Source of the DNA: Paenibacillus donghaensis
GTDB lineage: Bacteria; Bacillota; Bacilli; Paenibacillales; Paenibacillaceae
Assembly (NCBI RefSeq): GCF_002192415.1
Contig: NZ_CP021780.1
Span: 7,874,001-7,938,000 of the forward strand
Direction: 5' to 3'
DNA: 64,000 bases
Position 1 is the stretch's first letter. Each line of letters starts with the position of its first letter. Of this stretch, positions 17,351 through 26,627 are shown piece by piece. Below the pieces are notes generated by a model. It did not search any database, was not told the origin of the DNA, and worked only from the letters and a program-made list of their open reading frames with translations. The position numbers were made by a program, and so were the translations under genes.

Positions 17351-18106
17351 TTGATAAAGAAAATGTGGAACATACTTTGTTGTTTGATTCTTTGTATATT
17401 CGTCCATGTACAGAAAAGCGAGGCTTCAGGGAGTAATGTGACTTTGAAGCTGCCTAATGGAGCAAGTTACTATGGTGAGGTCAAAAATGGCAAGCCTTCA
17501 GGGAAAGGGACGATGATTTGGTCAAAAAGTAAATCTTATTCAGGGGAATGGATCGAAGGAAAACGTTCAGGATATGGAAAGTACATATCGGTTGAGTAAG
17601 ACTATAATTACAGCTCAGAAGGAGATCCTACTTTAATTATTTATGCTGGTGAATGGAAGAACGACATGTTTAATGGGCATGGGGTATACAGAAGGTAAGT
17701 GTTCGCTCCAGTTGTATACGGTTTTCAATATAAAGAACAAAATGGGATCTTTGTGAACCATGAATTTATCGAAGGATACGAAAAGGAGGAGTTTCCAGAC
17801 TCAATGAATTTGAAGTACAATGATGGGCTGACTAGGATCAGCTTGGATATAAGTAAGGAGATTTGGCAGGAAGAGTGGGACGATACTTTGGAGCAGTTGA
17901 TAAGTAATAAATACATTACTGTATCTATCAATAGAAACCAAACCAGGGGAGAATATGACTCAGATAGTATCTCATGGACTAAAGATAAGGTTAAGGTGAT
18001 GGAAGTCCTAAAGCCTTATAGTACAACCTTCAACAAAAAGCTAAGTTCTTACCTCACTAATCAAGGAAATAAGTTCATATTTTGTGAAGAATATTCTATT
18101 AACTAA
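17351..18106 (+). pseudogene. secreted MORN-repeat protein with two in-frame stop codons
   Basis: All parts lie in one reading frame, interrupted by TAA at 17597-17599 and 17696-17698. The first part has a signal peptide (NILCCLILCIFVHVQKSEA) and MORN repeats (YYGEVKNGKPSGKGTMI, YSGEWIEGKRSGYGKYI). Between the stops another repeat is readable (YAGEWKNDMFNGHGVY). The third part (17699-18106) is a 135-residue C-terminal domain that I do not recognise. The best start is TTG 17351 after AGAGGGAG. Two separate nonsense codons with otherwise good coding make decay by point mutation the simplest view. MORN proteins usually lie at membranes or surfaces. Confidence 0.65.
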
Positions 18107-18123
18107 GATGAAAAGGATGATAT

Positions 18124-18840
18124 ATGATGAGATTCAATAAAGACAAGGTTAAAGGTTTTGTAACGGGAATGCTGACAACTGCATTATTCGCTTCCCTGAT
18201 GGGAACGGCTTTTGCTGCTTCAGGTACCTTGAAGAGCATAAAAGTAGTAGAGGGCGGTATCAAACTATTTGTAGAAGGTCAATTGGTAAAACCACTGGAT
18301 GCTTCTGGTAATATAGTAGAGCCATTTATTTATGACGGTACGACATACCTGCCTTTAAGAGCTCTTTCTAATGCATTGACTAAAAATGAGAAACCTGTGA
18401 AATGGGACCCGGATACATCATCTATTTATGTTGGACAAGCACCGGTTGCTGCGCAAACTGATATTGCAGAACTAGAGGTTTATAATACGGATGGTAAAGT
18501 TTATAAGGAAACTAACTACCAAATATTAGATAAAAAGGTAGCGATATTTAATGGCCTTGATAGCAATAGTTATTATACATACATTCTGCATTCAAACTAC
18601 AGTGTACTTAATGGGCAGTTCATTGTACCGTACACTAGGCTTGGAGATAATGATACATCTTCCTTGAAATTTTACAGCGTTGACAAGAAAGGAAATGAAA
18701 CTTTACTGAAGGAGTATGCCACATCTGCAGGAGATGAAACTACAGATGTCGATGTGAATATTTCTGGAGTGGAGATTCTAAAGATAAAAGTGGGATCACG
18801 CGGAGTACTATATAATACGATTTTAACTGGTATTAAATGA
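18124..18840 (+). CDS. secreted stalk-domain protein
   Basis: A signal peptide (residues 1-32, GMLTTALFASLMGTAFAAS) is followed by a single copper-amine-oxidase-N-like segment (GGIKLFVEGQLVKPLDASG, then YDGTTYLPLRALSNALTK and VKWDPDTSSIYVG, about residues 44-115). The rest (120-238) is a beta-rich domain without a known motif. ATG 18124 or 18127 follows AAGGATGATAT. It starts 17 bases after the broken MORN gene and lies 53 bases before the RCC1 lipoprotein gene. A decayed copy of its stalk segment is found at 20645-20803. Confidence 0.7.
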   Translation: MMRFNKDKVKGFVTGMLTTALFASLMGTAFAASGTLKSIKVVEGGIKLFVEGQLVKPLDASGNIVEPFIYDGTTYLPLRALSNALTKNEKPVKWDPDTSSIYVGQAPVAAQTDIAELEVYNTDGKVYKETNYQILDKKVAIFNGLDSNSYYTYILHSNYSVLNGQFIVPYTRLGDNDTSSLKFYSVDKKGNETLLKEYATSAGDETTDVDVNISGVEILKIKVGSRGVLYNTILTGIK

Positions 18841-18893
18841 TTGAATAAATTTAAAGGCTTGAGGAGATATCAGATAAAAAGGAGTGTGTATGA

Positions 18894-20627
18894 GTGAATA
18901 AGGTAGTTTTTATAATTCTTGCTGGTATTGTGTTATTGACCGGTTGCGGGGGGGTTAATAATGCAGAACCTATTGATAAGCAAATTGAAGAAACTGTTGA
19001 ATCACAATCTATAGAATATGTAAAAGAAGGTTCCTTCAGGGATGGGCAACATTATGGATTTGATGTGAATAACAATTTATTCTTGGCAGATGAGCTTGTT
19101 CTGGATAATGTAAAAGAAGTTTACTATGGAGATGCTGATGGTTATTTCTTGATTTTGACCAATTCGGGAGAGCTTTACGGACTAGGCCAATCCATTTACG
19201 GTGTCCTTGGAAACGGGCATGGTGGATATCAATCGACTAATGATTATGATAATTACATCGAAACTACGCCTTACAAAATCATGGAACAAGTGGATACATT
19301 CTCTGCTGTACGAAAAAATGTATTGGCTCTTACAAAATCAGGCGATTTATACGGTTGGGGAATAAATACGAGCGGTGAAGTCGGAAATGGTGAGAGCTCT
19401 CTCAGCGCACGTTCGGAAATCATCAAACCGGTGTTGGAACCAACTTTAATTATGAATAAAATAAAAGAGTTCAAACTCGGGGAAGAAGAGAACAATTATT
19501 ATAATGTTCTTGCAGTGACGGATTTAGATGAACTTTATGTCTGGGGACGTGCGAGAAATGTATTGGAAATGGGAACAGGTAAGGGCTGGGAAGCAGGTGT
19601 GCAACTCTTTTCTCCTCAAAAGCGTGCGGATAACGTCATATCTTACGAAATGCAGGGAAATGGTGTTTTTGTAACATTAGCTGATGGTAAGAGTTATCTT
19701 CTCAACGATACTAATGTTAATAATACAACCGGGAATCCTGATTATCTCTTTAGTTCAGAGGATATTTTGTGGGATGTAAACAAGGGCAACAGTCAAACGA
19801 ATCTGGTAAACCGGAGCAGATTAGTTGAATATGATGGATGGATTTATCAAAATTATCGTGGAAGATTGGCTAGGGTTCGGATAGATGGAAGTGATTTTGA
19901 AGAATTGCTAGATATGAAAGGGCAATATAAGTTAATTGAAAATTTTAGTGCTATTGATAATAAAGTCTATTTTCTTGCCAAAGATGATCATGATGACAGT
20001 TCCGGTTTGTTACTTAGTTACGATATTCAAACACAGAAACTGAGCAGGTATGGAATGACTTATTTTTATGCAGTAACGAAAGATGAAGTGATTCTCTGTG
20101 ATAAGGATGTGAGTGGACTTAGGATAAGGAAGATTAACAATCCTTCCCCAACGAGTAGCCCTGACACCATTTATAAATATGAAAGGACGATTAATTCGTT
20201 TGACTTTAATGATGAGGGAGATCTGTTTTTGCATTCTGGCCTTTCAATTCTGGAACAACACGATTCTGATGCTACCGTAGAGAAGTGGGAATCCGAGGGT
20301 GTCACAGACTTTCAAATTACCGGAGACTGGATATATTTTATAAAAAACAATGCAGTTTTCCGCATGAAAAAAGATAAAAGTGAACGAAGCCAAGTTATAT
20401 TCGGGGAACCTGTGTTCAATGCAAACGGCGACTTCTTCTACTATGTATCAGATAATGATATTTACCGTTTAAAAGTTGGCAGTGAGGACGAACCTGTCAA
20501 ACTTAATAAAGATACAATTCAATCTAATGTTCAATATATTTATTTATTACCAAGCGGGTTATATTTCTCTGATGGATTCTATTACAAGTTGAATTTTGAT
20601 GGGACAATCGTAAATTTATGGCCTTGA
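18894..20627 (+). CDS. RCC1-repeat lipoprotein
   Basis: The N-terminus MNKVVFIILAGIVLLTGCGG contains a clear lipobox (LLTGC), so the protein is lipid-anchored outside the membrane. Residues about 60-260 contain RCC1-type beta-propeller repeats (SGELYGLGQSIYGVLGNG, SGDLYGWGINTSGEVGNGE). Residues about 290-577 are another predicted propeller (RLVEYDGWIYQNYRGRLARV, DWIYFIKNNAVFRM) resembling DUF5050-type repeats. The start is GTG 18894 after AAAAAGGAG. Function unknown; propellers usually bind proteins or surfaces. Confidence 0.75.
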   Translation: MNKVVFIILAGIVLLTGCGGVNNAEPIDKQIEETVESQSIEYVKEGSFRDGQHYGFDVNNNLFLADELVLDNVKEVYYGDADGYFLILTNSGELYGLGQSIYGVLGNGHGGYQSTNDYDNYIETTPYKIMEQVDTFSAVRKNVLALTKSGDLYGWGINTSGEVGNGESSLSARSEIIKPVLEPTLIMNKIKEFKLGEEENNYYNVLAVTDLDELYVWGRARNVLEMGTGKGWEAGVQLFSPQKRADNVISYEMQGNGVFVTLADGKSYLLNDTNVNNTTGNPDYLFSSEDILWDVNKGNSQTNLVNRSRLVEYDGWIYQNYRGRLARVRIDGSDFEELLDMKGQYKLIENFSAIDNKVYFLAKDDHDDSSGLLLSYDIQTQKLSRYGMTYFYAVTKDEVILCDKDVSGLRIRKINNPSPTSSPDTIYKYERTINSFDFNDEGDLFLHSGLSILEQHDSDATVEKWESEGVTDFQITGDWIYFIKNNAVFRMKKDKSERSQVIFGEPVFNANGDFFYYVSDNDIYRLKVGSEDEPVKLNKDTIQSNVQYIYLLPSGLYFSDGFYYKLNFDGTIVNLWP

Positions 20628-20644
20628 AACTCTATCTCTCACAG

Positions 20645-20803
20645 GGAGTTATCAAGCTATTTTTAGAAGGAGAGTTGGTTAACCCTACCGATGCAAATGA
20701 TATAGTTGTGGAAATGTTTATATGAGATGGAACAGCTTACTCACCTCTAAGAGCACTCTATAATGTATTAATTACTAACGAGAAGACGGTTAAATGGGAC
20801 CCG
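20645..20803 (+). pseudogene. remnant of a stalk-domain gene, duplicate of the 18124 gene
   Basis: Read in frame, this stretch gives GVIKLFLEGELVNPTDAND, then EMFI, a TGA stop, then DGTAYSPLRALYNVLITNEK and VKWDP, parallel to GGIKLFVEGQLVKPLDASG ... YDGTTYLPLRALSNALTKNEK ... VKWDP in the protein from 18124. It has lost its N-terminus and carries an internal stop. It sits 17 bases after the RCC1 lipoprotein gene, which suggests an old tandem duplication of a stalk-RCC1 unit. Confidence 0.75.
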
Positions 20804-20916
20804 ATATTTAAACCTTTCTGGAGTCAATTAGCAAGTAATCTAAACAGCCGTATGATTGTCTGGGAGACTGTACATTTCAAGCACTATAGAAACAACCTAT
20901 TTTAGAAAGGATGATT

Positions 20917-21879
20917 GTGAAAATGTTGAAATTAAGACTAAATAAATCCCTTGTTCTAGTATTACTCTTTTCTTTATTATTGAATGCGATGGTAGCTACG
21001 GTCTTCACATTTGATGGAGTGGCTGAGGCTGCAGAGAGTAAAGTAGAAGCTACTATAATCATTAATGGAACTCAACAATCCTTTTCTCAGCCAGCGGTCG
21101 TCATCAAAGGTGTGACTATGGTACCTATGAGAGCCATCTTTGAGAAGTTAGGAGCCACGATTTTATTCAACCAGCAATCGAAAGAGGTCACTGCTACTAA
21201 AGGATCGACTACAATCAAGATTACTATTGATAGTAAAATAGCTTATGTTAATGGGAAAATACAAACCCTAACAACAAAGGCCCAGACCCTTAATAATGTG
21301 ACAATAGTCCCCTTGCGTTTTGTCTCCGAGGCATTGGGAGCTAATGTTGGTTGGGATGCATCCACTCTGACTGTTAATATTAGCGATCAGAGTATATCCG
21401 ATCCATCATCAGCAAAGTCTACCGAGTCTTCTTACACCGATAGAACTGGTCGTGTTGTAACTAAAGGTATTGATTTAAACATTGCATACAATAATAATGG
21501 TCTTGTAATACCTTCCTTTACTTTACAACTACGTTCTTTTGAAGGGAATGTAATAAACACAGTTGAAGTAAGTGGGAGGAATTTTAATAAGGATATGCAA
21601 CAATATGAAGTGAAATTCCCAGTAAAAGAATATAGATTGGGTGATAAGTTTCAAATATATCTTTTAAAGGCTGAAACAAATATCCATAGCCTTGTAATTC
21701 TCAGGAATACTTTTATCGATGAGGATTACTTATCATCACAAACAGAACTGAAAGTTGGGAATTTTTTTCCTTTGACAATAGTTGCTGTTGACTATGAAAT
21801 TGACGAAAAAGGTACGTTAGGTTTGGAACTCGATCCTTCTGAACATCTTCCTATAGATGGTTATCTTAAGATTAATTAG
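20917..21879 (+). CDS. secreted stalk-domain protein
   Basis: A signal peptide (LVLVLLFSLLLNAMVATVF, ending near EAAES) precedes a full copper-amine-oxidase-N domain at about residues 45-155, with VTMVPMRAIFEKLGATILFN and VTIVPLRFVSEALGANVGWD. The remaining 165 residues are beta-rich and unrecognised. ATG 20911 overlaps the AAAGGA sequence itself, so GTG 20917 or ATG 20923 is the likelier start. The stalk repeats closely resemble those of the gene at 5941. The gene lies upstream of, and probably in one unit with, the long RCC1 gene. Confidence 0.75.
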   Translation: MKMLKLRLNKSLVLVLLFSLLLNAMVATVFTFDGVAEAAESKVEATIIINGTQQSFSQPAVVIKGVTMVPMRAIFEKLGATILFNQQSKEVTATKGSTTIKITIDSKIAYVNGKIQTLTTKAQTLNNVTIVPLRFVSEALGANVGWDASTLTVNISDQSISDPSSAKSTESSYTDRTGRVVTKGIDLNIAYNNNGLVIPSFTLQLRSFEGNVINTVEVSGRNFNKDMQQYEVKFPVKEYRLGDKFQIYLLKAETNIHSLVILRNTFIDEDYLSSQTELKVGNFFPLTIVAVDYEIDEKGTLGLELDPSEHLPIDGYLKIN

Positions 21880-21936
21880 TATAAATTACTGGCTATAATT
21901 ATAATTTATAGAATGTTACTGAGATGGGGGCTAATA

Positions 21937-24282
21937 GTGGGGAAATACTTTCAAAGAATAGATACGGAAGTACGTGGTAAGCTATTTGGCATATCGTTAA
22001 TCTTAATAATAGTGCTTCTTCTAACATCTGCTTTTCCAATTATCTCTGAAGCGTCTGAAGTAGGTATAAAGTCACAAGAATTACAATCTACTTCCCAAGG
22101 CAAAACACATACCTTATTACTTAAGAAGGACGGCAGCCTGTGGGCGCATGGATCTAATCAGAATGGGAAACTCGGCGCCGGATCATGGGAAGAACTTGCG
22201 GAGACAGTAGGGGTTAAGGGAATGTCTCAAGTCAAGACCATGTCTGCGGGAGATGACTTCTCACTAGCGGTTAAGAATAATGGGTCTGTTTGGGCTTGGG
22301 GCGGTAATTATTATGGTCAAATTGGAGATGGCTCCGATACTTACCGAAATACACCTGTACAGATAATAGGGATTTCTGATGTCATTGAAGTATCTGCGGG
22401 GAGTTCATATAGTCTTGCGCTTAAGAGAGATGGAACTGTTTGGGAATGGGGTTGGAATTTCGCTGACTATTTCACTGAGGGAGATCGACATGATATTCGA
22501 GTTCCAAGGCAAGTTAAGGAGTTATCAGATATTATAGCTATCTCTGTAGGTAGAACTCATGCTGTCGTTCTGAAAAAAGACGGAACAGTCTGGGCTTGGG
22601 GACAAAATAACATGCAACAACTTGGAGATGGTACAAAGGGGGATCATTTCACCCCTGTTCAGGTACAAGGATTAGATCAAATCACTGCTATTGCTGGGGG
22701 GAGAGACCATTCTATTGCACTTCGCAGTGATGGCACTGTCTGGGTGTGGGGACATAATGGGTTGGGACAACAAGGTGATAATATTTATACATCTAGATTA
22801 TTCCCCCAACAAGTTCCCGGATTAAGTGAAATTATATCAATTTCAGCAAAAGGCAATCATTCCTTAGCTTTAAGTAAGAGTAATGTACTTTGGGCTTGGG
22901 GATCGCCGCTCAGTAAAGATGGAAGCTACTGGGTTTGGTCATCTGAGAGTGTAGTTACCTCAGATGAGGGTGCTAACCCTGTGCAAGTAAAGGGCTTATC
23001 CAACCAGGAAATTAGCAACGTATGGGCAGGATTTAGCGGTTTTACTGTGAAGTTTAAAGACGGAAATGTTCAAGTGGTTGATGTAGTATATTCTCGAAAT
23101 CAATTTCCAGGAATCTTTGCAGGTGGCAATAGTTCTATGGCTCTCGACAATGATGGTAAACTATGGTCGTGGGGATATTTGAATCAGGTCTCTCTCTTAG
23201 GAATTATGGGCTACACTATTGATCGACCGTTATTATCAACTACTATAAGTGATGCTGTTGACATGTCAGCAGGTAATAATTTCATTATTGCGCTCAAGAA
23301 GGATGGCACTGTATGGGGCTGGGGAGAAAATAAATACGGACAGCTCGGTAATCAAACTTTTGATTGGAATGAAATTCCTTTTGTGGCTGATTATAGAATG
23401 GAATTGAAAAATTCAGAAACTCAGAAAATTGAAAATACTTCTTGGAGTTTGAAGGTGATGCCTGCTCTGCAGATTAAAGGTCTGACACAAGCTAAAGCAG
23501 TAGAAGCCGGACAGGGGCATTCTATTGCACTGCTCAAGGATGGGACTGTCCGTACTTTGGGAAAGAATACCACGGGACAACTCGGGAACGGGACTGTTAA
23601 AAACAGTAATGTACCAGTAAGAGTACAGGGACTCAATGGGATCACTACTGTATCTGTGGGAAATAGCCACTCCCTGGCACTAAAAAATAATGGGAAAGTA
23701 TGGTCTTGGGGATCAAACGAATTCGGCCAATTGGGTAATGGAACTAATAAAATAAGTATTATACCTACAGAAGTGAAGGGATTGACTAACGTAATTGCAG
23801 TACAAGCAGGTGCGAATCATTCTCTTGCCCTAAAAAAAGATGGAACGCTCTGGACTTGGGGCAACAACATTAACGGACAGCTTGGTAATGGAGCAAAAGT
23901 AAACCAGAATAAACCCGTCCAGGTCAAGAATCTAACAAAAGTTGTTTCAATTAGCGCTGGCACAGTGCACTCAATTGCAATCACTCAGGATGGTCAATTA
24001 TGGGGTTGGGGGAATAATAATTATAGGCAAATTGGAGTTAGTCAGTATGGTGATATAACAACACCGGTTAAGTCTTCATTGTTATCAAACACCATGGCAG
24101 TGTCAGCAGGTGCATACCATACAATTATACTGAGAAAAGATGGTTCTGTTTGGTCGTTAGGTTTAAACGATGAAGGGCAATTGGGAATTGCTAGTTCTAA
24201 CACTGAAACATCATTTCCTAGGGAGATAACATTCCCTATCAAAGATAGTTGGAACGCGAAATGTATCATCACAAATTTATAA
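21937..24282 (+). CDS. secreted or membrane-anchored RCC1-repeat beta-propeller protein
   Basis: A hydrophobic segment near the N-terminus (ISLILIIVLLLTSAFPIIS) acts as a signal peptide or anchor. The rest consists of roughly thirteen RCC1-type repeats of about 50 residues with the recurring pattern 'SLALKKDGTVWAWGxNxxGQLGDGT', probably two propellers. GTG 21937 after GATGGGGG is preferred over ATG 21913. It ends at a strong bidirectional terminator. In Paenibacillus and relatives such proteins are commonly secreted and often occur with stalk-domain proteins; their binding partners are not known. Confidence 0.8.
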   Translation: MGKYFQRIDTEVRGKLFGISLILIIVLLLTSAFPIISEASEVGIKSQELQSTSQGKTHTLLLKKDGSLWAHGSNQNGKLGAGSWEELAETVGVKGMSQVKTMSAGDDFSLAVKNNGSVWAWGGNYYGQIGDGSDTYRNTPVQIIGISDVIEVSAGSSYSLALKRDGTVWEWGWNFADYFTEGDRHDIRVPRQVKELSDIIAISVGRTHAVVLKKDGTVWAWGQNNMQQLGDGTKGDHFTPVQVQGLDQITAIAGGRDHSIALRSDGTVWVWGHNGLGQQGDNIYTSRLFPQQVPGLSEIISISAKGNHSLALSKSNVLWAWGSPLSKDGSYWVWSSESVVTSDEGANPVQVKGLSNQEISNVWAGFSGFTVKFKDGNVQVVDVVYSRNQFPGIFAGGNSSMALDNDGKLWSWGYLNQVSLLGIMGYTIDRPLLSTTISDAVDMSAGNNFIIALKKDGTVWGWGENKYGQLGNQTFDWNEIPFVADYRMELKNSETQKIENTSWSLKVMPALQIKGLTQAKAVEAGQGHSIALLKDGTVRTLGKNTTGQLGNGTVKNSNVPVRVQGLNGITTVSVGNSHSLALKNNGKVWSWGSNEFGQLGNGTNKISIIPTEVKGLTNVIAVQAGANHSLALKKDGTLWTWGNNINGQLGNGAKVNQNKPVQVKNLTKVVSISAGTVHSIAITQDGQLWGWGNNNYRQIGVSQYGDITTPVKSSLLSNTMAVSAGAYHTIILRKDGSVWSLGLNDEGQLGIASSNTETSFPREITFPIKDSWNAKCIITNL

Positions 24283-24307
24283 GTCATTGAAGATGTGTTG
24301 TAGTTTC

Positions 24308-24370
24308 CAAACACCCCTATAAGCATGCAGATATTTTAAAAAACTGTACGCTTATAGGGGTGTTTTGTTT
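24308..24370. terminator. bidirectional terminator between convergent genes
   Basis: A 15-bp stem (ACACCCCTATAAGC and GCTTATAGGGGTGT with flanking A/T) surrounds a 25-base loop. T runs on one side and A-rich sequence on the other let it serve both the RCC1 gene and the minus-strand XRE gene. Confidence 0.8.
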
Positions 24371-24375
24371 ATATT

Positions 24376-24579
24376 TTAAACGGATGGTCTTCTATCTTTC
24401 CATTCATCAATATCTCTAGGGTCAACTTCAAGTATCTCGCAGATATGCAAAGCAATATTAACAGTTGGCGTTGTAATCCCATGTTCTATATTTTGATAGT
24501 GTTTCAAAGATACATTAATTAATCGACTTATTTTCTCCTGTGTAAGACTTTTAACATTTCTAGCTTCACTGAGTTTCAA
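24376..24579 (-). CDS. small XRE-family DNA-binding protein
   Basis: 67 residues that are essentially one helix-turn-helix domain: LTQEKISRLINVSLKHYQNIEHGITTP followed by LHICEILEVDPRDIDEW. The start is TTG 24579, about 11 bases after AAGGAG. It is convergent with the RCC1 gene, so it is not its operon partner. Proteins like this commonly control mobile or accessory genes; the target is unknown. Confidence 0.7.
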   Translation of the reverse strand: MKLSEARNVKSLTQEKISRLINVSLKHYQNIEHGITTPTVNIALHICEILEVDPRDIDEWKDRRPSV

Positions 24580-24946
24580 AGGGAAAACAACTCCTTGATC
24601 TTTTCCCTAATCGTAGACAATACGTCAACTTTTGATAACGGAGTATAATTGGCGTATTATAATACCTAATCTATAGATAGTGTTATGTTTCGCATATTGA
24701 GATACTAAATCGTGATGATGAATAATGAACTCACATTGCAAAGTTAATAAATTCCTGGAGTTATGAGTGTCTGTGATGATGGGTTAATGGTTTAACGAAC
24801 ACAAAAATGTAATATGTAGCTTGGAAGCAGAGAGTGCAATTAATTTCTCCCCTAGAAAAAGCTATTGGTTGTATAGGTATCCGAACGGTTAAGCAGATTA
24901 TTCTCCTTTACTCATGGATCAATGTTGATTGGGGGGATTTGTCATC

Positions 24947-24997
24947 ATGTATGTAACCAAAAACTCACCAGAGACTGAGAAACAAGACATCAACTAA
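24947..24997 (+). CDS. possible 16-residue peptide gene between a ribosome binding site and a terminator
   Basis: In the 620-base gap between 24583 and 25206, ATG 24947 follows TTGGGGGGATTTG and opens MYVTKNSPETEKQDIN, stopping at 24995-24997, five bases before a strong terminator. This is a complete tiny transcription-unit layout. It could be a short signalling or leader peptide, or a remnant. The rest of the gap (24600-24940) shows no other gene. Confidence 0.3.
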   Translation: MYVTKNSPETEKQDIN

Positions 24998-25001
24998 AAA
25001 T

Positions 25002-25048
25002 GACAGTATAGTACTCTCCGCTGAGTCTATACTGTCTTTCTTTTTTTT
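25002..25048 (+). terminator. strong terminator
   Basis: Stem ACAGTATAG / CTATACTGT with a 15-base loop, followed by CTTTCTTTTTTTT. No conventional gene precedes it; only the tiny frame at 24947 does. Confidence 0.8.
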
Positions 25049-25205
25049 AGTGAGCGATTTCTCGTAGTTCTTAACGAACACTAATTCTATTTACACAGTA
25101 GCTTCGGGATCAAATACATAGATGCACATCTTTGAATTCCCATGTTATGGGGTATCAAGTCAGGCATTATTTTATGTTTCAGTATAAATCCAGAAGGGGG
25201 TAGAT

Positions 25206-25634
25206 TTGTTGAAAATTCTTATTGATTTACAAAGACACTACACACTGTATTCTGAGTTGATCTTTTCCGACCACATTGACATTCAAGTAAGGATATTACT
25301 AACGCAGAAATACAATGCCCTTAGAACTATTGAGTTTTTTATGTTTGAAGACTTTTTGCAAACTCTTCCTGACCATTCTCAGCAGTGTGTTAAGTATTAC
25401 TGTTCAAGTGGCAGCTGCCTTATTACAATAGCGGCATTCCTTAATTTGGATGTAGAAGAGCTTAAAGCGATTCTTTCAGAGATTGAAATGGAAATGGAAA
25501 CGTTCGTCGGTGCTGAAACAATCAAAAACATTGACCTGGCCAAGAATGAAAAGGGTGTATCTAAAGCATTGTCACACTTTAAGTCAAATGTACTAAAACA
25601 TCAAATTAGTAAAATGCTTAGCAGACCCTATTGA
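25206..25634 (+). CDS. hypothetical protein, possibly sigma-like helical
   Basis: 142 residues, all-helical by composition, not recognised. The segment FLQTLPDHSQQCVKYYCSSG followed by AAFLNLDVEELKAILSEIE has the spacing of a sigma-region-4/ArpU-type helix-turn-helix, but key residues are not convincing. The start is TTG 25206 after GAAGGGGGT. It is isolated, between a terminator and the resolvase gene. Confidence 0.5.
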   Translation: MLKILIDLQRHYTLYSELIFSDHIDIQVRILLTQKYNALRTIEFFMFEDFLQTLPDHSQQCVKYYCSSGSCLITIAAFLNLDVEELKAILSEIEMEMETFVGAETIKNIDLAKNEKGVSKALSHFKSNVLKHQISKMLSRPY

Positions 25635-25789
25635 ACTGAGAGTACGTTATGCATCATCTTCTCTATTAGGTAGCGCTCCAGAGTGATGCTTCTCGCTTTA
25701 AAGGAACACTCTCCGTTATATCGGACTGCTGTATTGTATTTGGGGTCATTCGTGAGGGTCATAACTCTTGAGTTTTGGCCCGATCAATT

Positions 25790-25808
25790 CCGTCCAATTT
25801 TGGGACGG
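25790..25808. repeat. inverted repeat, candidate res subsite upstream of the resolvase
   Basis: CCGTCCAATTTTGGGACGG has perfect 6-bp arms and lies 77 bases before the resolvase gene. GTGTCATAAATCGGTGTC just downstream (25829-25846) could contain a further imperfect pair. Small serine resolvases bind such paired arms next to their own gene; the crossover point is not assigned. Confidence 0.4.
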
Positions 25809-25884
25809 TAGAATGCGGGTTTATTGGGTGTCATAAATCGGTGTCAAAAGTAAATCTAAAAAATGATTGGTGGTGTTATGAAAG

Positions 25885-26478
25885 ATGCCGAAATACGGGT
25901 ATGCCCGAGTAAGTACTGTTGGACAGTCGAAACATGGTAATAGTTTGGAGCACCAAGTCAATCTGTTACTTTCCGAGGGGGTCGCTCAATTATATATCTT
26001 TGTCGATAGTTTTACAGGATCGAAAATGGATCGGCCTCAGTTCTCCAAGTTATTTCAGGTTTTGAAGGCTGGCGATACATTGATCGTGACCAAGTTGGAT
26101 CGATTTGCCCGCTCAACTATGGAAGGTGAAAAGATCGTAAAAAGCTTAATCGAACGTGGCGTTCGGATTCACATTCTTAATATGGGGGTCTTGGATAACA
26201 CACCGACTAGCATTTTAATACGAACGATCTTCTTCGCCTTTGCCGAGTTTGAGCGGAATATGATTATTGAGCGGACTGCAGAAGGTAAGGCAATTGCAAA
26301 ACAGAAAACTGGTTTCCGAGAAGGTCGTCCACCGAAATTTACACCGCGACAATTGGATAATGCGATTAGCATGCTCCAGAACCATACCATGAATGACGTT
26401 GTCGCAATAACCACGATTAGTGAAAGCACAATTAAGCGAGAGCTTAAGAAACGGAGGCTTCAAAATGGACAAGTATAA
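25885..26478 (+). CDS. small serine recombinase (resolvase/invertase family)
   Basis: The N-terminal catalytic domain, about residues 1-135, has the nucleophile Ser in YARVSTVGQ (Ser10), the LIVTKLDRFARSTMEG motif near residue 70 and FAEFERNMIIERTAEGKA near 120. The C-terminal helix-turn-helix (about 150-190, RPPKFTPRQLDNAISML and TISESTIKRELKKR) binds the res or inversion site. The length (197 aa) is normal and nothing is missing. The ribosome binding site is weak. It lies next to remnants of two other resolvase genes and IS66 sequences, so this is a recombination-prone spot. It may come from a transposon or plasmid. Confidence 0.9.
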   Translation: MPKYGYARVSTVGQSKHGNSLEHQVNLLLSEGVAQLYIFVDSFTGSKMDRPQFSKLFQVLKAGDTLIVTKLDRFARSTMEGEKIVKSLIERGVRIHILNMGVLDNTPTSILIRTIFFAFAEFERNMIIERTAEGKAIAKQKTGFREGRPPKFTPRQLDNAISMLQNHTMNDVVAITTISESTIKRELKKRRLQNGQV

Positions 26479-26559
26479 TCTATCGAAGATGGGCATTCAC
26501 GCAAGGTACAAGCTAGCATTGACCTTTATTTCAAAAAGCTTGCCCTAAGTACGTATAAA

Positions 26560-26625
26560 GGTAAGCGTCAAATAGCCCACACCTTGACACCAAGATGAGG
26601 GCTCTGATTTTAGGATGAGGTTAGG
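26560..26625 (+). mobile_element. isolated left end of an IS66-family element
   Basis: The first 24 bases (26560-26583, beginning GGTAAGCGTCAAATAGCC) are identical to the left boundary of the IS66 at 30410-30433. Similarity weakens afterwards (AAGATG, GGCT shared). No transposase gene follows; a resolvase remnant begins by 26628. This is either the stump of a deleted second copy or a one-ended insertion. Confidence 0.65.
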
Positions 26626-26627
26626 AT

